A stretch of DNA of 64,000 bases from Varanus komodoensis. Lineage: Eukaryota > Chordata > Lepidosauria > Squamata > Varanidae. Below the pieces are notes generated by a model. The model did not search any database. It had not been told where the DNA came from and saw only the letters and a list, made by a program, of their open reading frames with translations. Location: assembly GCF_004798865.1 (NCBI RefSeq), contig NW_025335268.1, positions 52,326,874 through 52,390,873 on the forward strand, given 5' to 3'. Positions 34,956-46,200 of the stretch are shown piece after piece (the stretch's first letter is position 1; each line of letters starts with the position of its first letter). A program made the translations under genes and the position numbers.

Positions 34956-37626
34956 CTCTGTAGACTGAAATGCATGGTAGGTTCATACATGGACCTTAAT
35001 ATTTATGTTTGTCCATATTTTATCCTCAGGAACTTTTCAAGGACCAGCTGAACTGAATTTGAATGAAAGAGCACAACCCAAAAATTAGCTCAGATCTGGT
35101 CAGCTAAAAGGTTTAACTATCACCTCTAAAGTTATCTCCTTGCACGTATAGCCAGGTGAGACGATGTGCAGCACATCTGAGAGGAAGAGAAAGACCTCCT
35201 TCTGCCTGAATAAATTCAGTAGCACCTTACAGGTAACTGTATTGGGTGATATGGCAGGTTTTGCAAATCCAGCAGACCAAGCCTCTTATATAGCATTTTA
35301 AAGATATAACCATAGTCCAAATGCAGAAGAGCATTTCACACAGCTATTTCAGAGATCCATGCATTTTCTAACAAGTGCAGCTGATTGCTGAGTCTCACTG
35401 AGGTGAATTTAGAAAGCTGTGTGGGACAAGTTTGTTTCAGAGCATTCCCACACTGGGCATAGATTGACAGCTTTCCGAGAAGCACTAAATTTGTTCACAA
35501 TTTATAGGAGCTTAAATACATGAATGAAAATGAAAATTGGAAAACCACGTTGAAAGTAAGCTTTTAAATCCCTTTGGTTGGTATCAAGAATAATTTGCAT
35601 TGGAAATGCATCTTATTTGCAGGGCTAAGTAAGGAATAACATTTGAAAAGGATTCCAAGACAGCTGTTTCCTTTTAATTCTTGTAAATGGATAATCACAC
35701 AAGCCTGACGTATACCAGACAGGTGGAGAGTATAACTGTTCCACATCTTCATTGAATCCACCACCCCCCATCCCAAGATATGATTGCTGAGGCCATTCAA
35801 CTTTCCTAACATGAAAAAGGAGGCTGAGTGAGTGAGCAGGTGAGTGCTCCATGGAGAGGAAATGGCTTCATATTTAATTTCATGCAAAAATTTAACTATT
35901 TTCTATATCTCTGAATGTAGGACAGGCCTGAGCTAAAAGCAGGGTCTGATAAGCAGCATTTTTGGTCATTGGCCATGCTGGCTGGGGCTGATGGGAATAG
36001 AAGTCCAGAACCAGGCAAGGGAAGTAGTAGTGAGGGGAGAACGTATCCCAAGTGAGTTCATTATTTACTTCAACAATGGCAAATGCGCCCTCAGCTTGGA
36101 GGAGAGTTGTCCCCATAACTGATGTTTTGCTAAGTATCATGTATCCACATGCATGTGCCAAGCTCATGTGAAATCAAAGGGAGTTTTGGGAGCTGTCCTT
36201 AGGAATCATGTGTTGCCTGCTTGGCACCAGAGCTATGGCAGTAGTGGCCACAATGTGGAAGGCTGAGCATTATGAATGGAGGAGGCCTGGCCACTGAGCA
36301 GACTAATTATGCAATTTGGCAGCATTGGTAGCACTAAGCAATAAATGAATGGATGAAAACCATGATGCCATTTCTTTGGCATTCAGAGCTGAATAAAATA
36401 TGTGGTGTTTGTTTTTGTTATTAGGCATGATGCTGCCGATGGGGGACAAATTCAGCATTTCTTCAGTTTTGAGATATTCCTAGTTTTGTCACTCCTGGTA
36501 CTTTTGATGGTCATGTGCTTGTTTCCTACATAGTAGTTGGGTTGGGGGTCTTAAGCTGAGCTGGGACTGCACTGATTGAGAAAGATGGGCTTAACCTTTT
36601 CCTGATGCACTGTGGTCTTGAAAAAAGCCTTCCTGCAGTGATTTGCTCTGAGAAAGATTCTTTGCTATGAGACAATGAAGAGTTGCTTTGGGGATGATGT
36701 TTTCATTTTGGTCAGGAGTGCAAGTTCTGGGAAGAAACGTTATGTCCTTGCCATGCATGCCAGAACACCCTTAAACCCAATCATATCTCTATTGGAAAAG
36801 CCTCCCTGAGTTCAGCTGTCATCACAGAGAATCCCCTCACCGTTGTAGATGGATTTTATCTCCCCCACAGGTGGCATTCTGAGAAGGAAGCTCTTAAGGC
36901 TCAGGTTGGCAGGAGGCAGTCCTTTGGGTATTTGGGCCCCACTTATAGCTCCAAGCATGATAACCTGATCTTTGAATTGGGCCTGGTAGCAAATAGGGAG
37001 CTGATGGAATTTCTGGCAAATCCATGTAATGTCTGGCTGCATCATAGTGAACTGGTCAGACTTGCTGATGTTTGGGCAAGCTGAAGCTTCTGGCTATTTC
37101 CAAGAGCAGCCCCATGTGAGATGCACTGCATTAATTGAGCTTGCTTGCTGTCATAAATCCCCATCATAGGGCTATCCATAACTGGAAAAGCTTGCAGGCA
37201 GTGGACCAGCTGAAGATGGTGGCCGTTCTCTGGGCCACAGAGAATCTCCTTTGCCTCTAGTGAAAAGTGTAGGGTGAAGACATGCCCCTGAGCTGCAAAC
37301 TTGCCCCTGGGTAAGTCTTTTGATCAAGGTGTTTGCTGTGAAACCTTTTGAAGAAGAGCACGGATGTATAATTTGACCACTGATATTGTTAAATAGGCGT
37401 GTTCTGGGCTGCCGTGGTTGGATAGAGGTTTTTTGACCTTTCAGTTTCAAAATGTGCAGCATTATATTGCTCAAAGTTATGATATTTACATTGTTTGTCC
37501 TAACAAGCACAAATCTTTGAAGTGCCTTTTGGGGCAACCAATAATCTTATAGAAGCAGCAGGTTTTGCTGACACAGAAAATTCTGTGGCCAGAATTAAGA
37601 AATAGGGCTACTTTCACTATATATTA
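34956..37626. other. no recognised feature beyond a MITE scrap
   Basis: AT-leaning DNA with chance open frames on the minus strand (up to 121 residues at 37172-37537). No domains or repeat ends are seen apart from the short scrap near 36.0 kb. Confidence 0.4.
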
Positions 37627-38115
37627 CAGTGGTACCTCGGCTCACGAATGCCTTGGTTCATGACCAAATTGGGTTGCGAGCAAAAATTTCATGAAAGCTT
37701 TGACTTGGGTGGCAACCAAGATTGCGGCCATCTCCCCACCCCTGAGTGGGGAGATGGCCATGATTGTGCAGGGGGTGGGGGAGGGGGAAGGGAGATGGCC
37801 AAAATCGTGCCCGTCTCTCCATCCCCCAGCATGCTCTGTTCACACCCGTCTCTCCCCCCGACCAGGGTGCCGGGATGACAGGCGTGTGCAGGGATGACGG
37901 GCACGATCTTGGTCGTACTGGGGGGGCGGGGGTGAGGAGATGGCTGCAATCTTTGTTGTTCTTTGTCACTTTGGTTCACATTTTTCTGATTCAAAAAAAG
38001 TTACAGAACGGATAAAACTTATTTACATTGAACCTTGTGGGGAAATTTAACTTGACTCATGACCAATTTGGGTCATGACCAGAGTCCTGGAACAGATTAA
38101 GTTTGTGAGCCACTG
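37627..38115. mobile_element. Tigger/pogo-like MITE with TA duplication
   Basis: The left terminus CAGTGGTACCTCGG followed by CTCACGAA mirrors the right terminus TTTGTGAGCCACTG, with a six-base gap in the right copy. TA flanks both sides (37625-37626 and 38116-38117), as expected for Tc1/mariner-superfamily insertion. The interior is GC-rich and largely self-complementary. It has a perfect 14-bp hairpin (GGCCATCTCCCCAC at 37726-37739, pairing with 37746-37759) and longer imperfect arms ('gattgcggccatctcc' against 'ggagatggctgcaatc'). No transposase is encoded; the open frames here follow from base composition. Confidence 0.8.
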
Positions 38116-38440
38116 TATATGAATTGTGCACCTGTTCAACTTATGTCAGAACCTGCCAGAATAGTGAATCATAAAATAAAGAACATATAGGAAACTATCA
38201 TGGTACAGCAGAAAAGGGGGTCATAAAGCAGAGCTAGTCAAGGTTACTGTCTCACCTGAAGCAAAAACTCCTCAGTAGCCTTCCGTGGTGCTAAAAATAT
38301 AATAAGCGACAAAACTGACAATACTTTGCTCTTGGTAGTCAATACAGGTGCTCTGAATTAACCTCAACCTGTTTAATGGCTAGGGCTAGGCAAATTCTAT
38401 AAGTATGCATGAAATAATTTTTCAGATGCTAAATTGCTTT
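38116..38440. other. no recognised feature
   Basis: AT-rich sequence; nothing is recognised. Confidence 0.4.
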
Positions 38441-38830
38441 CATTGCTGTAATGCTCCTCAGGCTAAAGAATGTGATGGCCTACCTTTTAATATGATACAT
38501 ATGGAGGAGTTATTTTGTCAGTGAAGCACATTGATTAGTGCATTGTGTTCTGTGAGATTAAAGCTTTAAAAGAGTGGAGAGAGAGACAAACAAATACCCT
38601 CAAATTACCAAGGCTCCAATACAATGATAAATTACATAATACAGAATGGTAAAGTTTGCCAGCAACTGTGACTGTGCCCCAGCTGGGAAGCATCCCCTTT
38701 ATCAGAGCTTGCCACTTAAGGCCTCATTTAAATATCTATGCATAATTTGACGTCTGAAAAGTTTTCAGCCAGCTGCTTATGGAGAGACACATATTTGTGT
38801 GTTCCTTCAAAAATTCAGAAGTTTATTTTC
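38441..38830. promoter_or_regulatory. candidate conserved noncoding element
   Basis: Unique, repeat-free and CpG-poor sequence with enhancer-like words: a TTAAATATCTATGCATAATTTG-type POU/homeodomain cluster near 38730 and paired TGATTAG/TAAAGC words. Conservation is untested. Confidence 0.2.
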
Positions 38831-39399
38831 ATGGTGGTGGAGAAAAGTTAAAGAAGATGTTATTTGCTTCTTCTCCTGATACTCTTATAATTATCTCAGG
38901 GTGATGCAGCACAGAACCTGCCATTTAAGCCTTCATTTGGCACATCCTCAGACACTAGAAAACACAGTTCTTTAAGATGGGTTGAGCTGTCACAGATGTG
39001 TTATTATGGGCTGTTTAGCCACTTAATCACCATGAAATTAGCAGCAGCATCTTTAAATTGTTAAAATTCACAACTCGGAGTAAAGAGCAATTGACAACAT
39101 GTGGACACCACACTCTCACTTTTGTCCCCCCCCCCCTCTGCCGCCAAATTATGTATGCACATTTTTTTTCAAGCATTAAAGGAATAAAGCAGATTTTTTT
39201 TGGTCCCTTCTGTGTTAATAATTGCATGTTTGCAAACATGTGTGTTTTGGTCATTTCATCGCTCTTCACATTTTGTCTCATTGCCTGTTCAGCAGGAAAA
39301 AACTGCTCCCCAGCATTAGTTTGCATGTCACTATAAGCTATTTGTTTCTACTACCAAGAATTAGAGACATTGTCATAGCCACTATCTTGTAATGTTAGA

Positions 39400-39850
39400 G
39401 AACTGTAGATAAGCTTGGTCAACCAACCACTATCTGGTCCAGAGATCTTGATTAATTGACATTATTCTTTCAGAGCTTCAGAAGAACAATACACCATTGT
39501 CCAAAGAAATGCAACTAATCTTTAATCTCCTAAATGTAATAATCATAGATTTGATGCTTACTTCTCATTTGCAACCTTGATGATTACAGTTCAATTTCTG
39601 CGGAGAAAAGGTCCATTTTAATTCATCATTAACTCATATTTCCTGTCTCCAGAATAATATTTAAAACATAAATTTAATATTTCTGAATGCAGCAATATAT
39701 TTCTTACATGCAACTTTGCAATTGAGCATTTCATCAGTATTGTAAAGCACTCACTAGTTTAATTTACACACTGTCATTTGTGCTTTCCTCTAGCCCATTT
39801 TCTTGATTGATCTATTTAAAAAGTATTTCCGGAGACTGTTTGTACAAGCT
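39400..39850. promoter_or_regulatory. candidate conserved noncoding element
   Basis: Very dense ATTA/TAAT cores (TTGATTAATTGAC, TAATCTTTAATC, TTCATCATTAACTC) in unique DNA without open frames or repeat words. This resembles deeply conserved developmental enhancers in texture, but the evidence is compositional only. Confidence 0.25.
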
Positions 39851-40504
39851 CATCTGTAATTTCTGGCCACCATCTGTATTTGTCATCCATATTCATTGCT
39901 GTAGCTCCTACAAGCCACTTCATTTCTCTCCAACCAAATCACCTTTCATTCTTCACAGTCTATCTATTCAATTTATCAACATGCATATTTTCTTGCCATT
40001 CAAGTTGATCTTCCTGAAAACAGAACTTTGGTTTTGTTTTGTTTTGGTGATAACTAGTTCACCACTTTGATTTTTAAAAATTACCGTTTGTCAGATTTAA
40101 TCACAGTGCTGTCATTGGCTTGTGTGCCCCAGCAACATTTCGTTTTGTTCTGTTTCATTTTTTACTTCACGGATTTTGCCTCCATCTTCAGTTAAGGAAT
40201 CAAGGCTGAGGTAAATAGTTGACAGACTGAATCAAGAAGAGATCATTAACCAAATTGATTATTTTATGCCTATATGAAAATGTCCGGAGGTATTCCTTTT
40301 AAGGCTTAGATTTCTTTCATCCTATTGTTTAATTCTATAATCTGCTCTGATGCCATCAATAGTATGTTCCATTCCTGGCAACAAGGGCAGAATAGGATGC
40401 TGAGTATGCAAGAAAAATGGCCTCCATCTGACTTTCCCACCCTGCACTTGGGAATGGGAACTAGGCAGACCGAGCTTCAAGATGGAATTCAGAAAATCTC
40501 GATG
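39851..40504. other. no recognised feature
   Basis: AT-rich DNA; nothing is recognised. Confidence 0.4.
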
Positions 40505-40690
40505 AAACAGAAGCAAAGCAAGTCAGAAGGGGTCCTGGGCCATGTAGTCTGACCCCTGGTTCCAGCTGGCTCTGCTCATATAACCCCAACATGTGGTTGT
40601 CCAATCTTTCCTTGAACACTCTCACTGATGGGGTCTCTACCACCTCCCTTGGAAGCCCGTTCCATAGCCTGGAAATTGAGCCTTGTGGAT
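40505..40690 (-). mobile_element. CR1 LINE 3' end fragment
   Basis: The plus-strand wording 'catgtagtctgacccctg', 'tggttgtccaatctttcctt', 'gaacactctcactgatgggg' and 'accacctcccttggaagcc' follows the amniote CR1 3' region in reverse orientation. It is severely 5'-truncated. Confidence 0.75.
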
Positions 40691-41295
40691 TCCATCCCTA
40701 GGTGTGGGACAGGGAATAGTAGCACTGTGTGTGCATCATATGGGCTGTCCTAAGCCCCCCATCCTAGCTTATCTTATACGTTTAGGTGTAGCAGAGTATG
40801 CTGTACCATTGCCAGCACCAACCAAAAGTCTGTGCAAAGGTGGAGAGATCTTCTACTTGTGCTTTGCCTCAGGCAGAGATATGTGAGGAATCTCAAAACG
40901 GTATTAATTTTTGACTGAAAGAGTCCATGTTGGCCTTTTGCTTAAACTTTCTTTAGATGCATTGGCCTATCTCCACCACCCTTTTCACTTCTGCCCTTCC
41001 TGGGGTAAATTTGAGGGTGCCTGAATGGGGGAAGGGCAAGTTGGTGGAGTTTGCACTGTACATTCAACCATACATTCTTATGGCTTGAAAAAAGTAAAAA
41101 AAAGAAAAAGAAAAAGAAAAAAAGTTTGCACACACGCACACGCACACCAATTAGCCTATGTTAATCTGCTTACCAATGCAATGGCCCTTGTATAAGCACC
41201 TACCATTTTGTGAATGCAGACTATCAAGGTAATTATCACTGTATATTTTGCATTTCAATTCCCTCCACTCACAACTGTTTAGAAGTCCCTCCAAA
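40691..41295. other. unrecognised DNA with simple repeats
   Basis: Contains an A/G-rich (AAAAAG)n run at 41088-41123 and an adjacent (CA)n run at 41128-41147. Nothing else is recognised. Confidence 0.5.
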
Positions 41296-41445
41296 TATTT
41301 ATTTATTAAATTTATATCCCACCTTTCTACCCAAGACAGCTGACCAATACAATACCTATTCAAAATGAAATCTTTAAGTAGAATATGACACCAAAGCAAA
41401 TTAATTGAATTAAAATATGACAATAAAATAAACAAACAGCACACA
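41296..41445 (-). mobile_element. L2-type LINE 3' tail
   Basis: The run 'atttatttattaaatttatatcccacc' in plus orientation is the reverse complement of an L2-like 3' end. It is followed by an 'agctgacc' block and an AT-rich spacer with 'aattaaaatatgacaataaa'. No coding part remains. Confidence 0.5.
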
Positions 41446-42370
41446 AAGCATTAAATTCTCCCTCTGCTGCACAATGAGAGGATGCGGATATAATTCCGCC
41501 AACCTGAGCATAGTACCTCATGCACCTGATGATGTGGGATGCCTATCAAAGGTTATGACAGCACAAGCATCTTGGCTTTTCTGCTTGTTTTTCAGGCATA
41601 TCATACATACTGCATGAAGTATGTCTAGAAGATAAAGCCTCTTTTGAGGACAAGTTTGTTTGAGGATGATTGTTCATCCTTCCGTCCAAATGCTACAAGC
41701 CATACATGGTGACAGTTTCCTTCTCAAGCACATGAGCGAACACACTTCAATCAATGATTTTGTGTAACTTTGTATTAACATACCTATATAAGAAACCTAG
41801 GTAACAAATGGAGTACCAAACTGTGACTTCTGAATTTAATTTAATGTTGAACCAAATAACGTGTGTGCTTTCAATATTAATGCACTCTTGCCTATGTTTT
41901 TTCCTGTCACCTCTGCCACTTTCTTCACCTCTGATTCTAATTCAGTCATTTGTTCTGAATGCTTCATAATAGGCTTGATCAAATTTTGGACAGGGTGCAT
42001 TCTAAATGTGAGATTAATGGTAAAGAGGGAAAGGGGGCAGAGGTATGAGTACAAAGTAGCGCATGTATATTAAGAGTTTAAAACCCAGGGGGAGACTCAA
42101 GATTTTTGTTTTTAGATGCTCCAATTGGCCCTTGAGTGCAGGATGCAATGTTATTGTTGTAAAGTGGGAACTTTGGCTGAAGTCACTCACGCATTAAATA
42201 CAATTTGGTTGTTCAGTACGAAGAAGTGCTCTCACTTGTCTGTCTTTCAGGGCATTCTGCAATTCCTCAGTGAGAAGATTGAAGATAGGTTCCAGTTTGT
42301 TATGGCCTTTGGAAAACTTATCTGATGGGCTTCCACCTGTGCTGGTTGGCTTATCCAGCAGTGATAGCGT
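41446..42370. other. no recognised feature
   Basis: AT-leaning DNA without recognisable repeats or exons. Confidence 0.4.
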
Positions 42371-42775
42371 GGCTTTTTTTGTCATAGAACGCACCGGAAC
42401 AGCGTTCCGGCACCTTTTTTTGACGGATTTTTTCCAAGTGATTGTGAATTGCCCTCTTGGGCATAGCAGGTCAGCAGCAAAAGTCATTAACATAGTGCCT
42501 GTGGGCTGCTTGTGTGTCGGCGCTGATTGTGAGGGTGCTGCTTGGCTTAGGATGCAGCTCGGCTTGGGATTGGTGTGTGTGGTCGCGCTCTGAGTGCTTA
42601 CTGCCGGCGGCAACCATTATGTTTATGTGTGTGTAGAGTGACTGGCTACATGCAAAAAGTAAATAAGTTCTTTATTTCAAAAAAAGGTTGGTGAAGTGAA
42701 AATCTTTTTTAGTGTAAAAGTGTGACCCCAAGACATGAGTTCTGGCACTTTTTTTTTTTTTTTACAAAAAAGCAT
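42371..42775. mobile_element. unidentified composite repeat with paired 'TTCYGGCACYT' words
   Basis: GTTCCGGCACCTTTTTTT near 42402-42419 and GTTCTGGCACTTTTT near 42737-42757 are direct repeats about 335 bp apart, each followed by a T-run. The left one also forms a small hairpin (CCGGAAC-AGC-GTTCCGG). The interior is GC- and CpG-rich and unlike both flanks. The layout suggests a mobile element or two nested copies, but I cannot name the family. Confidence 0.4.
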
Positions 42776-43036
42776 TGATCAATAGAAATGGTGCACTGGA
42801 TATCACCTCTCAGCTGTTAGCCAGAAGAAATGTTGCTCACCCTTTCCCTTCAGAGGAGGAAGAGGTGGACTTTATCAGGCTGGTCCACATGATGCCACCT
42901 GGACAATACAGATGTTGGTGCAGATCACCATTTAAACTACCCATACTTCCCCCTAGACCACGCCTTGCTCTGATTGGTGCCCTTTCTACCTACCCTGTAT
43001 CATAGTAAAGTATTAGCCAATTTTGGTTGCATTTGA

Positions 43037-43240
43037 TTTGGCTATTTATTTTATTTATTTAGAAAATTTCTATGCCACCCCATTTGCCAAAGCTTCGGGG
43101 CGGCTTACAGATAAATCACTTAAAATACTATAAATTAACAATATAAAACAAGTTAACAGTATAAAATAAGTCGCCCTGGCCAACGAATAAAATAAATAAA
43201 TGCCATTAACAATTAAAATGACGTTTGAATAAACATCATT
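43037..43240 (-). mobile_element. L2-type LINE 3' tail, separate copy
   Basis: 'atttatttagaaaatttctatgccacccc' then 'cttcggggcggcttacag' is the reverse complement of the same 3' end carried by the large L2 element 500 bp away. It is followed by the AT-rich spacer. It is a separate, 5'-truncated insertion of the same subfamily. Confidence 0.75.
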
Positions 43241-43612
43241 TAAACGTTTATTTGACTTCATTTGGTCACAAAATGGCTGGTAGTGCAGATACTCAAGTAG
43301 CTTAGGTGACTTTAGAGAGCACCCTGAAGGGAGGCTTGGCCTATCTACACCTCTTACCAGCCAGCTCGGGGGGAGCCGTCCAGGACCCTGGAAAGTTTTG
43401 CCCAGTGGATGTTTGCTGGTGTTGGCTGGATGGAGCCATGATGGACACCTTCTCATCTTCACTGTGGGAAGGCAATGAAAGGCTCAGATCCGGTAGGCTG
43501 GATCTACTGCCTAGAACCAGGGTGGATTTGCCCTGCATGTCGTCAGTGGCATCTGACCAATAGCCTTGATAAACTCTAAGGCATTGCGGGAAATTAAGAA
43601 TGCCCTCACAGC
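43241..43612. other. unrecognised spacer between two L2 copies
   Basis: Moderately GC-rich sequence with no recognised repeat. It could be an old LINE interior or unique DNA. A few open frames occur on both strands without domains. Confidence 0.35.
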
Positions 43613-43802
43613 TATTTATTTATTTATTTAAAACATTTCTATGCCGCCCCCATCGCAACAAAGCCTCGGGGCGGCTCACAAAGGACACATAAAAACATAA
43701 ATACATAAATAATAACAATGTAACAATTTTTTTAAAAAATTGTTTAAAAACCTTTGGTGCATTCTTGGCTAAATTTTTTAAAATCCTATTAATCCAAATA
43801 AT

Positions 43803-46200
43803 TTAACAATTAAAATAAGTTTTAAATAAAAAGGTCTTAGCCTGGTGCCGAAAAACAAATAATGACGGCGCCAGGTGGACCTCTCTGGGGAGCGCATTCC
43901 ATAGATGGGGCACCACCACAGAGAAAGCCCTCCTGCAGGTACTTACCCTCCTAATATCATTCACAGAGGGTTCCCGGAGAAGGGCATCTGTTGCTGATCT
44001 CAAGGGGCGGGAGGGCATCTGTGGGTGCAAGCGTTCCTTTAGATATCCAGGTCCCAAGCCATTTAGGGCTTTATAGGTCATAACCAACACCTTGAATTGG
44101 GCCCATACTTCAATCGGGAGCCAGTGGAGCTGAGGGAGAACTGGGGTTATATGAGAACAACACCCAGTCCCTGTCAGCAACCTGGCAGTTCTATTCTGCA
44201 CCAATTGAAGTATTTATTTATTTAATTTATTTATTAAAACATTTCTATGCCGCCCCTTGCCAAGGCCTCAGGGCGGCTTACAACAACAAGTACAAACAAC
44301 AAATACAAACAACAACAACAAGTATCCAGACCGTCTTCAAGGGTAGCCCCACGTAGAGCGCGTTACAGAAATCTAATCGGGAAGTTACCAGCGCGTGTGT
44401 CACTGTCGCCAGGCAGTCATTCTCCAGGAAGGGATGCAGCTGATGTATCAGCTGAAGCTGAAGGAAGGCGCTCCTCACCACCACCGTCACCTGAGCTTCT
44501 AGAGACAGCTCAGGGTCGAGGAGTACTCCTAAGCTGTGAACCCTGTCCCTCAGAGGGAGTGCAACCCCATTTAGGACGAGGCCCAAGTCCCCCATCCCGA
44601 GGCCCGAGCCACCCACCAACAGGACCTCCGTCTTGTCTGGATTGAGCTTCAGTTTATTGGCCCTCATCCAGCCCATTACCTTGGCCAGGCACTAGTTCAG
44701 CACAGCCGCTGCCTCACCTGGATTGGTGGAAGACGAGAGGTAGAGCTGGGTATCATCAGCGTACTGATGCTTCTGCAGCCCACACCTCCTGATGACCTCT
44801 CCCAGCAGTTTCATGTAGATGTTAAATAGCAAAGGGGACAAATAGGACTCCTGCGGAACTCCATGGCATAACTGCCATGGCACAGAGCCATAGTTCCCCA
44901 GCACCACCTTCTGAAATCGGCTGTTGAGATAGGAGCGGAACCATCGCCACGCGGTGCCTCCAACTCCCAATCCTGCTAGCCTATTCAGAAGGATACCATG
45001 GTCGATGGTATCGAAAGCTGCTGAGAGGTCCAGGAGAACTAACAGGGACGCACTCCCGCTGTCTTTCTCCCTGCACAGGTCATCGTACAGGGCAACCAAG
45101 GCAGATTCAGTGCCATACCTGGGTCTGAAGCCGGACTGAAATGGGTCCAGATAATCAGTTTCATCCAAGAGTGCTTGGAGTTGTCCCGCCACTACCCGTT
45201 CTAGCACCTTATCCAGGAATGGGCTATTGGCCACCTGTCTATAATTGGCGGCCACCTCTGGATCCAGGGATGCCTTCTTTAGGACTGGCCGGACTATCGC
45301 CTCCTTTAAAGGGGCAGGTGCCCGGCCATCTCTTAAAGAGGCGTTGACCACCTCCAGGATCCAGGTCCCTATCCCGTCCTTGACTTTTTTAAGTAGCCAA
45401 GATGGGCATGGGTCTAGTAAGCAAGTGGTAGGACATACTTGACCTATGCTCTAGACGTCTCCCAACCTGCTTCATCGCCCGTAATTCAGGTGTATACCAA
45501 GGAGATGAACGGGCTCTGCCAGGTGGGAGAGGACGCTTGGGAGCGATCATGTCAATAGCCCTGGTCATCTCCTCATTCCACAGTTCAACCAGGGCATCGA
45601 CAGGATCGCCAGCCTTGTCAACTGGAAAATCCCCCAGAGCTTCCAGGAATCCATCAGGATACATCCGGCTCCAGCGGTGGACATGAAGTCCACCCTGCCC
45701 CGGTTAGAACTGTCTCGGCATGGAGATTGAAGTCCCCCAGGACCAACATCCTGGGAGTCTTCAGCACCAGGTCCGAGACGATCTCCGTTAGCTCAGGCAG
45801 GGAGTCTGTTGGACAGAAGGGTGCATGGTACACCAACAGAATCCCTAATCTGTCTCGGTCGCCCAACACCAAGTGGAGGCACTCCAGCCCCGGCCTCGAG
45901 AGGACAGGAAGCCCCATAAGGGAAATAGAAGCTCGATAAACCAGAGCAACCCCCCCCTCCCCTCCAGGCGTGGTTGGTGCTGGACCAGGTACCTGGGCGG
46001 GCACAATTGTGAGAGGGAAACATCCCCTCCTCACCCGCCCAGGTCTCTGTAATGCAAGCCAGGTCAGCCCTCTCATCCATGATCAAATCATGGATGCCTT
46101 ATTTTGGACTGACCTGGCATTAAGCAGCAGCACCGACAGGTCCAGAGGGCAGTTGAAAAGTCTACCTGGAACCCACTGGCTGGGGGAATAACCAGAAAGA
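43803..46200 (-). pseudogene. L2 ORF2 remnant: endonuclease and reverse transcriptase
   Basis: This encodes the enzyme that nicks target DNA and copies the LINE RNA into it. On the minus strand, endonuclease motifs NARSVQNKA (about 46.1 kb), ITETW (about 46.05 kb) and LVLGDFNLH (about 45.7 kb) are visible. A linker follows (APKRPLPPG...SPWYTPELR, about 45.5 kb). Reverse-transcriptase motifs lie at 44692-45351: FQSGFRP, LLDLSAAFDTIDH, GVPQESYLSPLLFNIYM and the catalytic YADDTQLY. The thumb region starts NKLKLNPDKTEVL (about 44.65 kb). The C-terminus has QNRTARLLTGTG and WNALPREVHLAPS (43803-44204), characteristic of the L2 clade. Defects: a TAG replaces a probable CAG between the YADD and NKLKLNPDK parts. 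There is a small deletion at the start of the endonuclease. Frame changes lie near 45.95, 45.66 and 45.37 kb, and an insertion lies before QNRTARLL. The clade call rests on motif wording. Confidence 0.9.
44208..44325 (-). mobile_element. 106-bp L2 3' tail nested inside the L2 ORF2
   Basis: Only the L2 3' end is present ('ggcggcatagaaatgtttt' plus AAAT repeats on the minus strand), preceded by a (TTG)n-rich stretch. It is flanked by AAGTAT at 44208-44213 and 44320-44325. Removing it rejoins the LINE coding text between the thumb and C-terminal parts. It is therefore a later, extremely 5'-truncated insertion in the same orientation as its host. Confidence 0.85.

Noticed and set aside
37648-38015. 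Overlapping open frames rich in Pro/Gly/His
   Set aside because: They fall entirely inside the GC-rich palindromic core of a Tigger-like MITE.
44247-45442. Plus-strand open frames opposite the L2 coding region
   Set aside because: They are shadows of the minus-strand reverse transcriptase, whose motifs are clear.
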